This document shows positions 1 to 6,120 of a DNA stretch of 6,120 nt, in pieces; position 1 is the first letter of the stretch, and each line of letters starts with the position of its first letter. Source of the stretch: Bacteroidales bacterium. GTDB lineage: Bacteria; Bacteroidota; Bacteroidia; Bacteroidales; GCA-2748055. The position numbers were made by a program, and so were the translations under genes. The stretch lies in assembly GCA_029934875.1 (NCBI GenBank), contig JAOZLK010000087.1, positions 1-6,120 of the forward strand, read 5' to 3'. Below the pieces are notes generated by a model, which saw only the letters and a program-made list of their open reading frames with translations, made no database searches and was not told where the DNA came from.

Positions 1-778
1 TAACAATGGTGTTTTTGGCAAGTCCGCTTTCATCCAGAAACTCCATCAGGCGACCCACATTTACATCAATATGGTCGATCATGGCGTTGACTGTGGACAG
101 TTCTTCCGAGAGATTTTTAGACCTGTATTTATCAATGTATTCTTCCGGGGCACGCCACTGTCCATGGGGAGCCATGTAGGGGAGATAACAGAAGAAAGGC
201 TCATCTGCATGCTCTCTCATGAATCGGATGGCTATCTCGGTCAGGGTATCAGTGGCCCATCCACCCCTGTGCTGCTCCATTCCATTGTAAGTCACCAAAC
301 AATCTCCGTGCTGGTAAAGTTTTGCCACCCATGCATGGTCAAATCCCCTGTTCCAGGGCTGCCAGGCATCCGGATGGCCCGAGTGCCATTTCCCCATCAT
401 TCCTGTGGCATAACCGTTCTTCTGCAGCACCTCGGCGATGGTGGTCTCATCGAGATTGAGGTAATCGTGGCCCCTGTGAACACCCCAGACTCCTGTTTTA
501 AGGAACTGTCGCCCGCTAAGCAGAGAGGCCCGACTTGGTGCGCAGAGGGGGGCTGCATGAAAGTTGCTAAACTCAACTGATTCGCAGGCAAGTCTGTCGA
601 TGTTGGGAGTCTCAAGGTAAAGGTTCCCATGGTGAGATAAATCGTCGTAGCCCTGGTCGTCGGTGAAGATGATCAGAAAATTGGGAGGAAGGGGCTCCTC
701 ATTTTTGATGCACGAAGTCATGAAGATGTTTGCAAGCAGCACCAGGGATGCCGATAGCATGGCTGTAAATTTTCGCAT
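1..778 (-). CDS. Formylglycine-dependent sulfatase lipoprotein (3' end beyond window)
   Basis: Likely hydrolyses sulfate esters on a glycan in the cell envelope. The frame is open from the ATG at 776-778 to the left edge, giving 259 residues of the N-terminal part of a family S1 (arylsulfatase-type) enzyme. A hydrophobic signal segment ends in a lipobox-like FMTSC with lipidation Cys23. The metal-binding DDQG is at residues 40-43. The maturation motif CAPSR is at 79-83 (Cys79 would become formylglycine), followed by LLSGR at 86-90. GKWH is at 129-132 and the conserved His205 lies in APHG. Residues after Cys23 are IKNEE, an acidic stretch like known Bacteroidota surface-export signals. The gene starts 11 nt after the stop of the epimerase-mannanase gene, so it is probably co-transcribed. 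No Shine-Dalgarno sequence is seen. The C-terminal half, including the second metal-site motif, is outside the window, so substrate and S1 subfamily cannot be assigned. Confidence 0.93.
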   Translation of the reverse strand, partial: MRKFTAMLSASLVLLANIFMTSCIKNEEPLPPNFLIIFTDDQGYDDLSHHGNLYLETPNIDRLACESVEFSNFHAAPLCAPSRASLLSGRQFLKTGVWGVHRGHDYLNLDETTIAEVLQKNGYATGMMGKWHSGHPDAWQPWNRGFDHAWVAKLYQHGDCLVTYNGMEQHRGGWATDTLTEIAIRFMREHADEPFFCYLPYMAPHGQWRAPEEYIDKYRSKNLSEELSTVNAMIDHIDVNVGRLMEFLDESGLAKNTIV

Positions 779-789
779 GGCTGGTTCGT

Positions 790-3144
790 TTAATATTCTA
801 TTTCAAAATCCCCATGAGACAGAGTCCTGGGATATTCGTATAGTTCTTTTACTTTTTCGGGGGTATTGTGGGTAAGCACCCACCTGCTCCATACCATGAA
901 CCAGGCCCACATGGGCTGGGCATCAAGGACCTCCGTGGTGGGAGCCTCACCTACCTCGCCAAGTGAGATCAGCTTTCCTTCGGCCAGTTCCAGCAGTTGA
1001 TCGTGATGCTCCTGGCGATAATCGTTATGATAAACGTCTGCTGCAAGCACATCCACATATTCCAGCCCGGGGAAGTAGAGTTCATAGGCATAGGCCTCAT
1101 CATTCTCCCTGTCGCGCGGAGCATTGGTGTTCCACACCCAGATCAGGTTGTCCAGGTGGTGGTGGTTCACATAGCGCTCGTACATCATTTTCCATAGTGC
1201 GACAAAGCCCTCTTCGCCTTTCTTATCGCCCCACCAGAACCAGATCCCGTTCATTTCGTGATAGGGCCGCCATAATACCGGGATATTCAAATCCTGCAGT
1301 TGCTTCAGGTAGGAGGCAACAGTGTCGGCCCTTTCAATCCATTTGCTGTGGAGGGCTGTTCCGGGTGTTATCAGGTCCTTCCATTCTTCTTCGCTCATTT
1401 CACCCTGGGTACTTGTGGCCCAATCGAAGGGGGGATCATCCTGTGGGCGTCCCGTGTGCCACATAAGGGTCACAATGTAACCGTCCATATGTCGTTGGAC
1501 TGCCTCTTTAATAATGCCTTCCGGATTTCCTTCCCGGTAGTAATTCCCAAAATCACTTCCCCAGATGGCGGGCGACTTTCCCGTGAGATCCTCCACATAC
1601 TTGTGCCATTGATTCATATCCCGGCTTCCATTGTGATGACCGGAGATGATCTTTTCTCCGCTGATGGAATAAAGATAGTCCAGTAAAGCCCGGGCTTCGG
1701 GTGTGGCGTTTTTATTAACCGGTTGTGGGTTTCTCTGGCCATGGTGATTTTCAGTTTCGGTACTGCGTAATATATTGATGCAGTTAATTAAGGAGCGGGC
1801 ATTGTGGTAGTTGCCCTTCCATATGCTGCCTTTGTCTCCCTCTTTTTCCTCCGGGTGCTCATTGATGCCTGTTCGGTACCATCCGCCACCCTCGTAGTCG
1901 ATCAGGTAATTTTTGCAATAGTCCCACGAGCGGGTAAATTTGTCATAGTATTCCAGGGGATCGTCAGGATGAAGTTCCGACATGATCAGCATGGTGTGAA
2001 ATGTTTCTGTGGCAGCCCACCACTGGGTAAAAGTTTCCAGGATGCTCATTCCCTCTTCGCCCTCAAAATAGTATCCCGATTCGTAGGTTGCACCAGTCAA
2101 TGGATCAAATCCATTCTCGATGGTATGGTCGGTCATCCGCTTAGAGACCAGGTGGGTCTCTGTATCATTTTCTCTGCCAATGACATGGGAAGCTTCAAGC
2201 ATCAGGAAGGCGGTTTCGATATCATGACCGAAGGAAATGTGATCCAGCACATGCTCGTTTTGGCCTCCATTATAAACCTTATCTGTGTAGTATACAGGCG
2301 ACCAGTCCTGCCGGAAGAACAGGTTCATATATCCTCTTTCAGTGGTAATGGTATCGCGGATGAGAAGCAGCATTTCGAGGATTCTCGATTTCAGGTGTTC
2401 ATCGGGCCAGACTTCGTAGAGAGCCGTAAGCCCTTCCAGAATATGGATGGAACTGTTCTGGTCCTTGGGTGGGGTACCTCGATGACCCTCTTTCAGAGGT
2501 GTTCCGTCTCGCAAAATGAACTGGAAATAGCCCCCGAATTCAGGATCATAGGCGTGTTCATCCAGCCATTTGAAAGATTTAATGGCCAGGTCCAGGGCAG
2601 CTGGATCATTAGACTGCTCGAAATAGGCAGAGAGGCCGTAAATGGCGAAAGCATTGCCGTAGGCTGTTTTTGTCAGTGCATAGTCTTCATCCTCAAGTAG
2701 CTCTCCCTTTCGGTTTGTTGTTGTAAAATATCCCCCAAATTCTTTGTCCCACATCACATCACGGAGGAAGATATAGCCGTGTTCACTTGCTTTCAGATAG
2801 AGGGGGTTATCGGGATACATCTTTGCCATCTGGGCGGCTGCCCAGGTGTGGCGTCCCTGCATGACAATAAATTTAATCTGCTTCTCTTTTGGCTTCCAGT
2901 CCTTGTCAAAACTGCTGAGGTAACCACCATACTCCTCGTCAATGCAACGGGGATACCAGTAGTCCATCATACCCTTGGTCAGCACAAGCTCCATTTCATC
3001 GGCAATGGCAAGGGGGTCTTTTGTTATTGACTGATCAGCCTCATTCGCCGTGCTGCTTTGCCCGGAAGAACATGCTCCTGCAAGTACCAGGAAAAGAAGT
3101 GTTGCTGTCAGCAATGCCGGGATTTTAATTCTGAAATCATTCAT
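790..3144 (-). CDS. AGE-family 2-epimerase fused to GH26 beta-mannanase, lipoprotein
   Basis: Predicted bifunctional envelope enzyme of 784 residues. The signal peptide ends in LAGAC with lipidation Cys25. Residues about 42-460 form a complete AGE-superfamily (alpha/alpha)6 domain of cellobiose/mannobiose 2-epimerase type. It has QGRHTW with Arg98, His234 in SSIHILE, His307 and Glu310 in FGHDIE, paired Trp375-376, and His447 in WKGNYHN. These match the essential His residues of cellobiose 2-epimerases. A polar, Pro-containing linker (about 461-478) joins a GH26 domain (about 479-784). That domain has WH at 562-563, WRPYHEMNG with acid/base Glu630, the WFWWG aromatic strip at 635-639, Asp703 and Tyr705, and the likely nucleophile Glu730 in LGEVG. 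Inferred reaction: cut beta-1,4-mannan, then epimerise the reducing-end Man to Glc. The ATG at 3142-3144 is chosen because it directly precedes the signal peptide. An upstream in-frame ATG at 3288 would overlap the preceding sulfatase by 113 nt and bury the signal. The gaps are 31 nt upstream and 11 nt downstream. The domain assignments are strong; exact substrate and exo/endo mode are not visible. Confidence 0.93.
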   Translation of the reverse strand: MNDFRIKIPALLTATLLFLVLAGACSSGQSSTANEADQSITKDPLAIADEMELVLTKGMMDYWYPRCIDEEYGGYLSSFDKDWKPKEKQIKFIVMQGRHTWAAAQMAKMYPDNPLYLKASEHGYIFLRDVMWDKEFGGYFTTTNRKGELLEDEDYALTKTAYGNAFAIYGLSAYFEQSNDPAALDLAIKSFKWLDEHAYDPEFGGYFQFILRDGTPLKEGHRGTPPKDQNSSIHILEGLTALYEVWPDEHLKSRILEMLLLIRDTITTERGYMNLFFRQDWSPVYYTDKVYNGGQNEHVLDHISFGHDIETAFLMLEASHVIGRENDTETHLVSKRMTDHTIENGFDPLTGATYESGYYFEGEEGMSILETFTQWWAATETFHTMLIMSELHPDDPLEYYDKFTRSWDYCKNYLIDYEGGGWYRTGINEHPEEKEGDKGSIWKGNYHNARSLINCINILRSTETENHHGQRNPQPVNKNATPEARALLDYLYSISGEKIISGHHNGSRDMNQWHKYVEDLTGKSPAIWGSDFGNYYREGNPEGIIKEAVQRHMDGYIVTLMWHTGRPQDDPPFDWATSTQGEMSEEEWKDLITPGTALHSKWIERADTVASYLKQLQDLNIPVLWRPYHEMNGIWFWWGDKKGEEGFVALWKMMYERYVNHHHLDNLIWVWNTNAPRDRENDEAYAYELYFPGLEYVDVLAADVYHNDYRQEHHDQLLELAEGKLISLGEVGEAPTTEVLDAQPMWAWFMVWSRWVLTHNTPEKVKELYEYPRTLSHGDFEIEY

Positions 3145-3175
3145 GATACCATAATTTTGTTTGGGTGGAAGACAT

Positions 3176-4954
3176 TTAATCCAATTTTTCAAAAAGTAAA
3201 AGGCGGAAATCCATGAGCGATTGGCCCGGCATTTCCAGAGCACGTAAAGACAATTGACCGGGCCCCTTATCAAGATGCCAGCGTCCAAGGTCCAAGGGCT
3301 TGAAATCCTTCACATAGGATTCACCCCTCTCTCCGGTCACGTCATGTTCCATTCCCCTTAAGGGAGGGTCGAAGGGAGTTTCGATTTTTCCTGCCAGGGA
3401 ACTATTCCCAAGCTTCAGTTGAAATTGGGATCCTTCATCTCCTTCGGGACAGGTATAGTATAAGGTCACATTGAAGTTTCCTTCCTCGAGAATTTCCACA
3501 TCCCAGGTAATACTGTCATCAATGCTGATCCAGTTTGTAAAAAAGGAGCAGTTGGGCCATTGGTTGGAACGCCTGATATTGCCATGTGCCACCCCGTCTC
3601 TTGCGGGCATGTGGGTGAAGTGTGCTTCCGGGTACCCGATGGTAAAAGGGCGATGATCCTCCTCGGGTAACTCTGAGGCTACCTTATTAATGTAGGAGGC
3701 CCTGGCTTCCATGTGAGCATGATATATCTCCGGAAACTTTTCTGACACATCTTCCTTCTGGGCCCTGTCATACTCGATATCGTATAACACTCCTTCCGAA
3801 TCGAGACGGTATTTCTGACTTCGCACAGAGATTTTATCTTTCCACTGGTTGAATATATAGCGCTCACTCCATGATGGGGCCTCCTCGAGTAAAAGGGGGG
3901 AAAGGCTGTGCCCATCCAGTTCTTTTTCTGACTGGAGATCTATACCTGCCAATGCACTCAGTGTAGGCAGGAGATCGATTACTGAAGCCAGGTGCTCAAT
4001 TTCCAAGCCTTTTTTAATTTTTGCCGGCCACTTCACAAAGAGGGGGGTGCGAACCCCACCTTCATCGGTGGATCCTTTACGCCCCTTCATGCCACCGTTC
4101 CAGCGCCAGCTATTGGGTCCGTTGTCGTTGAAATAGATCACAATGGTATTCTCCTCAAGCTCCAGCTCTTTCAGCTTCTTTATTACCCGCCCCACGTTCC
4201 AGTCGATGTTTTCACACATGGCCAGGGCTGCTTTTGTAAAGAGGATGTCTTCCTCAGCCTGATTGTGAGAGTGCATCTCCAAATCCATGTTCTCAAACTT
4301 GTCAAACCACCTTTCGGGTACCTGCATGGGACTGTGTGGAGTATTAAAGGGAAGGTAGAGGAGAAATGGGCGCTCCTCGTTGCTCTGAATGAAATCGATT
4401 GCATGCTTGGTAAGATCGTCCACCAGGAAACCTTCGCCCCGGACAATTTTGCCATTGTGTTCAAGCATGGGGCTGAAGTAGGATCCCCAATGGCCCGAGC
4501 AAAATCCGTAAAAGTCATTAAAGCCGCGGGAGTTTGGATGGTAGGGGGGCTGCATTCCATTGTGCCATTTGCCATAGGCAGCTGTGGCATAACCGGCCTC
4601 TTTAAAAACCTGTGCCAGGGTGTATTCATCCAGATCAAGCCTTTCCCCTCCGGCAGAAGTGCTGTATACTCCAGCACGTTGATGGTACCTCCCGGTTAGG
4701 AGCTCGGCCCTTGTTGGAGAACAGACTGCCTCCACATAAAAGTTAGAGAAAAGGGCACCATCTGAAGCCAGCCGGTCGATATTGGGCGTTTCCAGGTTCT
4801 GGTTCCCTGCCATGCTGAAGTCGCCCCAACCCTGGTCGTCGGACAAAAAAATCACCACATTGGGCATCCTGGAATCTTCCGGATGGACCTGGCAGCCCAT
4901 CATTATACAGGCTAAAAGCAATAATGTGTATTTAGCAGATAGTATTCTGTTCAT
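3176..4954 (-). CDS. Formylglycine-dependent sulfatase lipoprotein with C-terminal beta-sandwich-like domain
   Basis: Likely removes sulfate esters from a glycan at the cell envelope; 592 residues, first gene of the probable operon. The signal peptide ends in IMMGC with lipidation Cys21. The S1 catalytic domain spans about 30-420. DDQG is at 39-42, and CSPTR at 78-82 has formylglycine precursor Cys78. LLTGR is at 85-89, GKWH at 128-131, and His207 lies in NTPHSP. The metal ligands Asp277-Asn278 are in NDNG, and Lys290 lies in GGMKG, so the catalytic set looks complete. Residues about 445-592 form an extension rich in predicted beta strands (WDVEIL, FNVTLYYTC, FQLKLG, LSLRAL). It resembles a galactose-binding-like or carbohydrate-binding module appended to some sulfatases; that reading is inference. 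The next gene starts 31 nt after its stop. The ATG at 4952-4954 lies at the head of the signal peptide, with no Shine-Dalgarno. Sulfatase function is well supported; which sulfated sugar it attacks is unknown. Confidence 0.95.
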   Translation of the reverse strand: MNRILSAKYTLLLLACIMMGCQVHPEDSRMPNVVIFLSDDQGWGDFSMAGNQNLETPNIDRLASDGALFSNFYVEAVCSPTRAELLTGRYHQRAGVYSTSAGGERLDLDEYTLAQVFKEAGYATAAYGKWHNGMQPPYHPNSRGFNDFYGFCSGHWGSYFSPMLEHNGKIVRGEGFLVDDLTKHAIDFIQSNEERPFLLYLPFNTPHSPMQVPERWFDKFENMDLEMHSHNQAEEDILFTKAALAMCENIDWNVGRVIKKLKELELEENTIVIYFNDNGPNSWRWNGGMKGRKGSTDEGGVRTPLFVKWPAKIKKGLEIEHLASVIDLLPTLSALAGIDLQSEKELDGHSLSPLLLEEAPSWSERYIFNQWKDKISVRSQKYRLDSEGVLYDIEYDRAQKEDVSEKFPEIYHAHMEARASYINKVASELPEEDHRPFTIGYPEAHFTHMPARDGVAHGNIRRSNQWPNCSFFTNWISIDDSITWDVEILEEGNFNVTLYYTCPEGDEGSQFQLKLGNSSLAGKIETPFDPPLRGMEHDVTGERGESYVKDFKPLDLGRWHLDKGPGQLSLRALEMPGQSLMDFRLLLFEKLD

Positions 4955-5009
4955 TATTGGAGGTGTAAGCTGTGAAAATCCGTGATCTGCAATTTAGAAA
5001 AACATTTTT

Positions 5010-5027
5010 TTAAAAACGGCTTTTTAA
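5010..5027. repeat. 7-bp AT-only inverted repeat upstream of the sulfatase operon
   Basis: TTAAAAA (5010-5016) and TTTTTAA (5021-5027) are perfect inverted arms around the 4-nt centre CGGC. The repeat lies 55 bp upstream of the start codon of the minus-strand sulfatase. It could be a protein-binding site or a weak leader hairpin. A terminator is unlikely because the stem has no G-C pairs and no gene ends here. The low sequence complexity makes chance a serious possibility. Confidence 0.3.
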
Positions 5028-5057
5028 GTATTAAGGATAAATATCAGTAGAATAGAT

Positions 5058-5078
5058 CATTAAGAGCATTAAGAGCAT
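5058..5078. repeat. 9-bp tandem repeat, two copies plus a partial third
   Basis: CATTAAGAG occurs at 5058-5066 and again at 5067-5075, followed by CAT at 5076-5078. It lies in the middle of the divergent intergenic region, upstream of the receptor promoter candidate. It has the same 9-bp period as the second repeat at 5169, but a different unit. Confidence 0.75.
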
Positions 5079-5110
5079 TTTGGATAAATCTTTACAAGGA
5101 AAAATGGTGG

Positions 5111-5145
5111 TTTGAATATTTCTTTGATAAAAAAAATTAACTTTA
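5111..5145 (+). promoter_or_regulatory. Candidate Bacteroidota-type promoter for the receptor
   Basis: TTTG at 5111-5114 is followed after 23 nt by TAACTTTA at 5138-5145. The latter differs from the Bacteroidota -7 consensus TAnnTTTG only at the last base, and the -33 element fits TTTG. The spacer is at the long end of what is accepted. If used, transcription would start near 5150-5155, leaving a leader of about 55-60 nt before the ATG at 5211 and excluding the alternative ATG at 5145. This AT-rich sequence could give such a match by chance. Confidence 0.3.
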
Positions 5146-5160
5146 TGCAACAGATTGCAT
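5145..5160. promoter_or_regulatory. Perfect 6-bp inverted repeat, possible operator
   Basis: ATGCAA (5145-5150) and TTGCAT (5155-5160) form a perfect inverted repeat around the 4-nt centre CAGA. It overlaps the end of the candidate -7 box and would sit at the transcription start of the receptor gene, where a repressor site could act. The left arm also contains the alternative in-frame ATG at 5145. The arms are short, so chance cannot be excluded. Confidence 0.35.
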
Positions 5161-5168
5161 TTTACAAG

Positions 5169-5208
5169 CTAACTGAACTAACTGAACTAACTGAACTAAC
5201 CCGAACTA
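5169..5208. repeat. 9-bp tandem repeat just before the receptor start codon
   Basis: CTAACTGAA is repeated perfectly three times (5169-5177, 5178-5186, 5187-5195). A degenerate fourth copy, CTAACCCGAA (5196-5205), and a partial CTA (5206-5208) follow. The array ends 2 nt before the ATG at 5211. The unit equals three codons, so in the receptor frame it would read Leu-Thr-Glu repeats, and no stop interrupts the frame back to the ATG at 5145. It is either a leader element or an N-terminal peptide repeat, depending on which start is used. Confidence 0.85.
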
Positions 5209-5210
5209 TT

Positions 5211-6120
5211 ATGAATGACTTTACCAGAAAGCTTTCACTTTTCGTTTTACTATTCGCTCTTATTCCAGGCGTACTTTTTGCCTCGGGAACTATAAAGGGT
5301 AAGGTTAAAGACGCAATTACCGGAGATCCTTTGCCCGGTGCTAATGTCGTGATAAAGTCCATCTATCACGGAACCTCCACCGACATTTCCGGAGATTTTG
5401 TTCTGGCCGCAGTTCCTGACGGACAGCAGGTGGTCACTATCTCTTACCTGGGCTATGTTGAACAGGAAATTACTGTGAACATTAGCGATGGTGAGACTGA
5501 AACCATTGAGGTTGTACTCCAGGTGCTTACCATACAGGGTGAGGAGGTTGTGATTACCGCCCAGGCATACGGCCAGAGAGCAGCCATCAACCAGCAGCTG
5601 GCTTCCAATACAGTGGTTAATGTAGTATCTTCAGAAAAGATCGAAGAACTCCCCGATGCCAATGCAGCTGAGGCCATTGGACGTCTGCCTGGTATCTCTC
5701 TTAAGAGGAGCGGTGGAGAAGCCAACAAGGTGGTTATTCGCGGTCTGTCCCCACAATATAATAATATCATGATAGAGGGAATCAAGATGTCCTCCACCAG
5801 TGATTTCGACAGATCTGTAGACCTGAGCCTTGTGCAGAGTGAGTCCCTGGCCGGGATTGAAGTTTCCAAATCCCTGCGTGCCGACATGGATGCCGATGCC
5901 CTTGGGGGAACAGTTAATCTCAGACTTCAGGAAGCCAAATCAGGATTCCATTGGGGTGCTGGTGCAGAAGGAGGCTATGCAAATATCAGTCAGAATTTTT
6001 CAAATTATAAATTCAACGGGGATATAAGTAACCGTTTTTTTGATGATCATTTTGGAGTCAGTGTGAAGGGTTCCTACGAGCAGAAGCAACTTCCATCCCA
6101 ACAATACAGCGGGAGCTACT
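5211..6120 (+). CDS. TonB-dependent outer-membrane receptor, N-terminal part (continues past window)
   Basis: Outer-membrane active transporter energised by TonB; 303 codons are visible and the frame is open at the right edge. Counting from the ATG at 5211, a Sec signal peptide ends near Ala24. Residues about 27-106 are a CarboxypepD_reg-like beta-sandwich (GTIKGKV, then PLPGANV). EEVVITA at 111-117 resembles a TonB box. The plug domain spans about 135-240, with LPDANAAEAIGRLPG at 147-161, VVIRGL at 174-179 and LGGTVNLRL at 231-239. Barrel strands begin after about 245. The plug wording resembles the TIGR01782-like receptor class more than SusC/RagA, whose usual signature is not seen and no SusD partner is visible. 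It is transcribed divergently from the sulfatase/mannanase operon, so uptake of oligosaccharides released by that operon is plausible but unproven. An in-frame ATG at 5145 would add 22 residues. The 5211 start is preferred because it gives a normal-length signal peptide. Confidence 0.92.
   Translation, partial: MNDFTRKLSLFVLLFALIPGVLFASGTIKGKVKDAITGDPLPGANVVIKSIYHGTSTDISGDFVLAAVPDGQQVVTISYLGYVEQEITVNISDGETETIEVVLQVLTIQGEEVVITAQAYGQRAAINQQLASNTVVNVVSSEKIEELPDANAAEAIGRLPGISLKRSGGEANKVVIRGLSPQYNNIMIEGIKMSSTSDFDRSVDLSLVQSESLAGIEVSKSLRADMDADALGGTVNLRLQEAKSGFHWGAGAEGGYANISQNFSNYKFNGDISNRFFDDHFGVSVKGSYEQKQLPSQQYSGSY

Larger units (their letters stand above)
4955..5210. promoter_or_regulatory. AT-rich divergent intergenic region
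   Basis: This 256-nt gap separates the start of the minus-strand sulfatase operon from the plus-strand receptor and must hold the receptor promoter and probably the operon promoter. It is visibly much richer in A and T than the flanking genes. It contains two sets of 9-bp tandem repeats, two perfect short inverted repeats and one weak Bacteroidota-type promoter candidate facing right. No TAnnTTTG box was found facing left, and no RNA gene or additional coding sequence was recognised. A shared divergent region would allow the receptor and the degradative enzymes to be co-regulated, but no regulator gene is in the window. Confidence 0.7.

Noticed and set aside
1804..2700. A 298-codon open frame on the plus strand
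   Set aside because: It lies entirely antisense to the epimerase domain, which has clear family motifs. Its translation shows no recognisable domain, so it is a by-product of the coding strand.
3145..3288. A 48-residue N-terminal extension of the epimerase-mannanase from the ATG at 3288
   Set aside because: It would overlap the upstream sulfatase by 113 nt and place the lipoprotein signal peptide internally; the ATG at 3142-3144 fits the signal and the usual short operon gap.
3992..4699. A 235-codon open frame on the plus strand
   Set aside because: It is antisense to the catalytic core of the complete sulfatase, and its translation has no family motifs.
5000..5030. Intrinsic terminator at the T-tract and inverted repeat
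   Set aside because: No gene ends here, the stem contains only A-T pairs, and both neighbouring genes begin in this region.
5058..5208. CRISPR-like array
   Set aside because: The units are only 9 bp, directly adjacent and without spacers, so these are simple tandem repeats.
5162..5362. A 66-codon minus-strand frame ending in Ser-Val repeats
   Set aside because: The Ser-Val repeats come from the reverse reading of the 9-bp tandem repeat, and the rest overlaps the receptor signal peptide in antisense.
5453..5887. A 144-codon open frame on the minus strand
   Set aside because: It is antisense to the plug domain of the receptor, which is strongly supported; the frame is compositional.

Overview
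The window looks like a carbohydrate-degradation locus from a member of the Bacteroidota. The evidence is a cluster of lipoprotein sulfatases and a glycosidase, a TonB-dependent receptor with an N-terminal carboxypeptidase-regulatory-like domain, start codons without Shine-Dalgarno sequences, and AT-rich intergenic DNA between genes of moderate GC. The abundance of sulfatases suggests a marine or otherwise sulfated-glycan-rich habitat, but this is inference.

Layout. Three genes on the minus strand are read right to left with gaps of 31 and 11 nt, so they are probably one operon. (1) A complete sulfatase with a C-terminal beta-sandwich-like extension lies at 3176-4954. (2) A lipoprotein at 790-3144 fuses a complete AGE-family (cellobiose/mannobiose 2-epimerase-like) domain to a complete GH26 beta-mannanase-like domain. 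(3) A second sulfatase starts at 778 and runs off the left edge. A 190-256 nt AT-rich divergent region, depending on the receptor start, follows the operon's 5' end. It holds 9-bp tandem repeats, two short perfect inverted repeats and one weak promoter candidate. To its right a TonB-dependent receptor gene is read on the plus strand and runs off the right edge.

How the genes may work together. All three operon products carry lipoprotein signal peptides. The simplest model is an envelope-tethered set: sulfatases remove sulfate esters, the GH26 domain cuts beta-1,4-mannan, and the attached epimerase domain converts the reducing-end mannose of the released oligosaccharide to glucose. The divergent receptor may import the products. 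In characterised Bacteroides mannan loci, mannanase and mannobiose 2-epimerase are separate proteins and the epimerase is thought to act inside the cell. A one-polypeptide, exported version is the most interesting feature here. A sulfated beta-mannan is a plausible substrate but is not proven by the sequence.
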